DNA of 24,942 bases from the IMG/VR virus record IMGVR_UViG_3300029319_004764, positions 1 through 24,942 of that record, one strand, 5' to 3'. Source of the stretch: a virus. A model generated the notes under the pieces. The model had not been told where the DNA came from. It saw nothing but the letters and a program-made list of their open reading frames with translations, and searched no databases. The stretch's first letter is position 1, and every line of letters begins with the position of its first letter. Shown here one piece after another: positions 21,458 to 24,942 of this stretch. The translations under genes were made by a program, and so were the position numbers.

Positions 21458-22069
21458 TTATGGTCCAATCTCGCTGTCTAGGATTCTTGGGTTGTACTCG
21501 GAGACTTCCGCTCTTCCGCTTATAGAATGAATTGTAGCCCAATCATACCTAAGAGTAATGTCCATTTTTAGCATATCTTGACTTTCATAATCATAGTCTC
21601 CCATAGAAACATCTCTCAAGAATGCATTTCTAAGAGTCCATATTTCGACAGGTTTTCCTGCTGCGCCGTAGGCGGTGATTGTGACCGGGGATGTTGCGGC
21701 AACAGAGTCTACCTTGTTTAAAGATTTATAGTTATAGCCAATACCTCCGAACTGTTTATCTGGAAATTTGTAACCTGATGCATTAGCCATCTTCATAAGA
21801 ATACCAGCCGCATCAGGTTGGATTGGGTCCACTGTAGTGAATTTAAGCTGCTTCCACTCAAGCCTACCGGGGTAGTAAAATGAGTGATTATAAAAAACAT
21901 GCTTAGTTTCTGAGATTTCAAAACTTGGTCTATCAACCTTTGTTATTGTCCATACAGGCAACCCTGCTATGTCGAAAGTAAATCTATATTTTCTTTTAGG
22001 TTCGCTGTTTGCGTTTGACCAAAAAGTATCACCTCCGATTAACTCTTGTATCGCTGCGAATGCTGACAT
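21458..22069 (-). CDS. Tail tube protein (T4 gp19 family)
   Basis: This 203-residue protein follows the sheath gene, the usual order in contractile-tail phages. The tube-protein layout is clear: a strand KRKYRFTFDIAGLPVWTIT, then VDRPSFEISETKHVFYNHSF, YYPGRLEWKQLKFTTVDPIQ and, in the second half, an IWTLRNAFLRDVSMGDYDYE strand and MLKMDITLRYDWATI. The P-S-F-E-I-x-x-x-K-H-x-F/Y and the F-x-x-x-V/M-S-x-G-D-Y-D-Y pattern are characteristic of gp19-like tubes. Length is somewhat above T4 gp19 (163 residues). AAAGGAGAAATAAAACA precedes the ATG. It would polymerise as the inner tube around the tape measure. Confidence 0.92.
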   Translation of the reverse strand: MSAFAAIQELIGGDTFWSNANSEPKRKYRFTFDIAGLPVWTITKVDRPSFEISETKHVFYNHSFYYPGRLEWKQLKFTTVDPIQPDAAGILMKMANASGYKFPDKQFGGIGYNYKSLNKVDSVAATSPVTITAYGAAGKPVEIWTLRNAFLRDVSMGDYDYESQDMLKMDITLRYDWATIHSISGRAEVSEYNPRILDSEIGP

Positions 22070-22101
22070 TGTTTTATTTCTCCTTTAAGAATATTATTGT
22101 T

Positions 22102-22121
22102 ATACTATAAATAGTATTTAT
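22102..22121 (-). promoter_or_regulatory. Possible late-type promoter element with a perfect palindrome upstream of the tube gene
   Basis: The 60-nt gap between sheath and tube holds ATAAATAC on the minus strand (22121-22114), like the T4 and cyanophage late promoter core (NATAAATA), and an overlapping perfect 16-nt inverted repeat (22102-22117, stem ATACTA / TAGTAT). AT-rich DNA gives such matches by chance. Confidence 0.3.
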
Positions 22122-22129
22122 TTTATTTT

Positions 22130-24942
22130 TTAATCATCAAAACTAGCGCCGGTATTGGTAATATTAAAATCTATCGCGATAAACTCAATAGATCTTGCTG
22201 GCTTTAAGAATATCTTTGCGTACATAATATTTCTATCTACTAGCTCCGGAGTGGTTGTAGTTTCATCAAGAACAACTTTAAAATCAGTCAAACCAAACGC
22301 TGTCCTGATGTTGCTCAAGAATGGATCAACTTGAGATTTAAATCTATTCCAAGTGGTCGGAACATTTTGGTCAAATAATAGGTTCGCAGCTATTCGTGAA
22401 ACCTGCTTTTTAACAAAGATCATCAATCTTCTAACATTGATTCTATCCAAAGCTGATGGAGTTACTTGAAGAGTTTTTTGACCAAATATCACAATTCCTT
22501 CATTTGGGAAAGATGCGATTGGGTTAATGTTAGCTTCATACAAATCATCTCTGTCAGCCGATGTAAGCTTAGAGCGCACATTTGTGACTGGGAAGCCTGC
22601 TGCACCGAGACTGAGACCTCCTCTATTAAAGCCTGCTGGCGCAAACCAAACAGCTTTTTTCTTGTCAGAGGAAGCCATGGCTCCTATGGCTGCGACTGAT
22701 GGAGGTGCCCAGAGAGAACCACCGGTAATATCATCGCTTAATCTAATCCATGGATAATATGCACAGCCGTAACTTGAATTTATTGCTCTTCGCTGCATAT
22801 TGTTTACAACATCATCAATATGGGTGGCGCTAATTCTATCTTGCTCTGTGCCAGCGAGTTCAGCCGCTGGCGAATATCCACCTCTAGGATCGATAATAGC
22901 CAAGGCATCTGCTCGGTCTTCACAAACATTAATAAGGTGTTGTGTAAGATTTTCGTTAGTAACGCCCGGAATGGTTACGAGGTTCATTTCTACGAACTCC
23001 GGGTCCGCCAAGATGTCAATCGCCTTCTTAACACTATAATACATGGCGTATGTTGTTTCGCCTGCGTCTGCTCTCAAGGCTCTAGTGTTATTGAACGGCT
23101 CTGCTTCGATAACATCTAAGCCGTCAAACCCTCCAAACAGAGGCGCTGTAAATCTGTCGTAACCCGCATCAAGAATGTCTTTATAAGATCCGCTCCTAGC
23201 TGTGACCGAAGTCCCAGCTGCTCTGGAGCCCGAAGAATAAGAGTAGGCTCCTGCCGCACTCGCACTCAAGTCATCAAGACTGAATACAAACATTCTCTTT
23301 GTATAACTATCCGTTGCAAAATTATCAAAATCTGACGGTAGTGGTCTTAATAGGTCGATGTTACTTGCCTCAAACGCCGTATTAACACTACCGCTGTTTG
23401 TGCTATAGCCAAAGTATGCGAGGGTCGGATCTGATAAGTTGCCATCACTCGCTGCGGATCTCTGGAATACATCTGGGAATTTAACATTTGCTACCCACTG
23501 TGATTGTCCAATTGCTCCGGAAACATGGTTGTTGGTGCTACCAGAGCCAATATACAAGCCTCCCCACAGAATTCCATCCGTGACAGCGTTAATTCCCGGC
23601 TGTGCACTTCCAGTTCCGTCCGGCGTTAATAAGCCAGTTTCGTCAACGCCGCCTGTCCACTTAAATGCATTTGCCTTTGTCTTGTACACATTTAAATATT
23701 GTGTATCTACATTGGCATCTTCGAAAGAAGATGTGTGGGACATAAAGGACCCCGTTCCGTATCCAAAAGTTGCAGAACCGCTTGAAAATGACAATCTAAA
23801 ACCCTGTTTCTTGACAGGACCTTGAACACCAAATGGCAATAATTCTGCGTCTGCCTGACCAAGATCAACCTCACTAGCCATTTCAATTCTTAAGATTCTA
23901 GAATTGTTTGGATATGTTCCGTATTCTGTTAATCTCTTCTTTGTATTGTCCCATTTATAATATTGATCTCCAACCATTTTAGCGACATAATTTGCTGAAT
24001 TTGGATTTAAATTACAGTTATCAAATCTCTCAACAACTCTAGGTGCCGAATCATTATCTCTAATCGAACGGATTACTACAGAGAAAGTTCCATATGGATT
24101 AATGTCAGCCCTTTGAGAATACTTGACATTTTCAATAGATATCTTAAAAGTTCTTTGCTCTGCTTCTCCTGCACTAAGCGTGTGGAACTTAAATAATCTA
24201 ACGCAAAGCGCTGGATTGTCTGGGTTGTATGCTGGAGATAGAATATTATTAGCTGGCACAGCGCTGCCAGCGGTTGTTCTTAAATCTTGCGAAACAAAAA
24301 AGCCTGTTTGTGCAGGCACAGCTGCCTTTTTAAAATTTTGTGCTGCGCGAGACCCATTCCCGAGCGGCAAAATAACTCCATAACACTTTGCCCCACTTAC
24401 AGTATCTCCAACTGATTTTTCAAATGTTTCTCCAAGGAAATAATTTTTTCTATCACCATTTGAAGAAACAAGGGCGGTATTTGTCCGAGTTGGATCAGTG
24501 TTGAAGACCTTTCTAGCATAGAATTTAGAGTTTTTATCAAAATTAAACCTAACCACTTCAGAGGCACTACCTTCGCCGTGAGTTCCGCTGGCAAACAATT
24601 CTGCTGTAAATGTATAGCCGGGACTAGAACTTGCCGTTTCGGATTCAATCAAAACTCCAGATCCAGATACTATAGTATTTGATGCACCTGCGATGCTACC
24701 CGATAAAATTAATCCACCTTGATCAAAATACCATGTAGCAGCCAAAACTCCGTCAAATGACCCAGTTGCTCCAGCCGCAGAAGACCCAGAGTTAATCAAG
24801 AAGAGTCCATACGCGCCTCCCGGATTCCCTTGTGCCGCTGGTGTCGATCCCATCTTCCACCCCGCTGCGGAGTCATCTGTTGCTGTTCCGATTGTGGGGT
24901 GTTGATCTCCCAGAATTCTGACAACGGTCAATGGAGCCCCGT
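22130..24942 (-). CDS. Tail sheath protein (T4 gp18 family), N-terminus outside window
   Basis: At least 937 residues are seen; the frame stays open to the window edge, where G-A-P-L-T-V-V-R-I-L-G is the early conserved sheath strand. A TTG at 24931 is therefore internal, not a start. The sheath C-terminus is clear: GGLSLGAAGFPVTNVRSKLT, LYEANINPIASFPNEGIVIF, QKTLQVTPSALDRINVRRLM, IFVKKQVSRIAANLLFDQNV and, in the last ~50 residues, the strand that docks on the tube (IMYAKIFLKPARSIEFIAID). The size exceeds T4 gp18 (659 residues), and the extra portion is Ser/Gly/Ala-rich (for example GTGSFMSHTSSF and SSGSRAAGTS), probably surface insertion domains. It contracts to drive the tube through the envelope. 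The gene order sheath-tube-baseplate supports the call. Confidence 0.93.
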   Translation of the reverse strand, partial: GAPLTVVRILGDQHPTIGTATDDSAAGWKMGSTPAAQGNPGGAYGLFLINSGSSAAGATGSFDGVLAATWYFDQGGLILSGSIAGASNTIVSGSGVLIESETASSSPGYTFTAELFASGTHGEGSASEVVRFNFDKNSKFYARKVFNTDPTRTNTALVSSNGDRKNYFLGETFEKSVGDTVSGAKCYGVILPLGNGSRAAQNFKKAAVPAQTGFFVSQDLRTTAGSAVPANNILSPAYNPDNPALCVRLFKFHTLSAGEAEQRTFKISIENVKYSQRADINPYGTFSVVIRSIRDNDSAPRVVERFDNCNLNPNSANYVAKMVGDQYYKWDNTKKRLTEYGTYPNNSRILRIEMASEVDLGQADAELLPFGVQGPVKKQGFRLSFSSGSATFGYGTGSFMSHTSSFEDANVDTQYLNVYKTKANAFKWTGGVDETGLLTPDGTGSAQPGINAVTDGILWGGLYIGSGSTNNHVSGAIGQSQWVANVKFPDVFQRSAASDGNLSDPTLAYFGYSTNSGSVNTAFEASNIDLLRPLPSDFDNFATDSYTKRMFVFSLDDLSASAAGAYSYSSGSRAAGTSVTARSGSYKDILDAGYDRFTAPLFGGFDGLDVIEAEPFNNTRALRADAGETTYAMYYSVKKAIDILADPEFVEMNLVTIPGVTNENLTQHLINVCEDRADALAIIDPRGGYSPAAELAGTEQDRISATHIDDVVNNMQRRAINSSYGCAYYPWIRLSDDITGGSLWAPPSVAAIGAMASSDKKKAVWFAPAGFNRGGLSLGAAGFPVTNVRSKLTSADRDDLYEANINPIASFPNEGIVIFGQKTLQVTPSALDRINVRRLMIFVKKQVSRIAANLLFDQNVPTTWNRFKSQVDPFLSNIRTAFGLTDFKVVLDETTTTPELVDRNIMYAKIFLKPARSIEFIAIDFNITNTGASFDD

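Noticed and set aside
24397-24648. Minus-strand 83-codon frame inside the sheath region
   Set aside because: It is an out-of-frame shadow of the sheath gene, without a ribosome-binding site.

Overview
This window is a stretch of a tailed-phage genome (contractile tail, distant T4-superfamily type). Every gene I can support reads leftward on the minus strand, with 1-26 nt overlaps or very short gaps, no rRNA or tRNA, and no stretch of more than about 100 bases without a gene. A tail sheath, tail tube, T4-type baseplate protein, tape measure and LysM-like baseplate protein sit beside a UvsX/RecA recombinase, a gp32-type zinc single-strand-binding protein, a DnaB/gp41-type helicase, a flap exonuclease/RNase H and a GroES-like co-chaperonin. 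Unlike T4, the polymerase is a short family A enzyme and the ribonucleotide reductase is the B12-dependent class II type. That set, with a cysteine synthase as a metabolic gene, fits an uncultured aquatic (probably marine) myovirus of a bacterium. The exact host cannot be read from the sequence.

Layout in the direction of transcription (right to left). 24942-13536: tail module with sheath (5' end outside the window), tube, gp26/gp51-like baseplate protein, a small overlapping tail-assembly ORF, a small conserved ORF, tape measure, a putative tube-initiator/baseplate protein, a gp53-like LysM baseplate protein, and a large putative hub protein. 13526-10320: an unrecognised 394-residue protein, a family A polymerase without an exonuclease domain, and a protein resembling a degenerate FtsZ/tubulin. 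10307-7980: a perfect-consensus sigma-70 promoter, gp32, terminator, UvsX, and a secreted His/Arg-rich protein. 7965-3512: a promoter embedded in a terminator, a 58-residue ORF, exonuclease, helicase and class II ribonucleotide reductase. 3502-2801: promoter, a GapR-like small protein, a GroES-like protein and a double-hairpin terminator. 2782-1: accessory genes, namely a secreted 82-residue protein, an AT-rich unknown, a Gly/Met-rich protein, cysteine synthase, and the start of a nucleotidyltransferase-like gene that leaves the window.

The replication genes form a partial replisome (helicase, polymerase, SSB, recombinase, primer-removal nuclease) fed by the reductase. No primase, clamp, clamp loader or separate 3'-5' exonuclease is visible here. 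Three strong host-type promoters precede the early/replication blocks, whereas the polymerase and FtsZ-like gene lie downstream of the tail genes with no strong promoter of their own. The most notable items are the FtsZ-like protein next to the polymerase, the exonuclease-less polymerase, HxH motifs in the tape measure, the promoter-in-terminator, and the slippery overlap in the tail-assembly genes.
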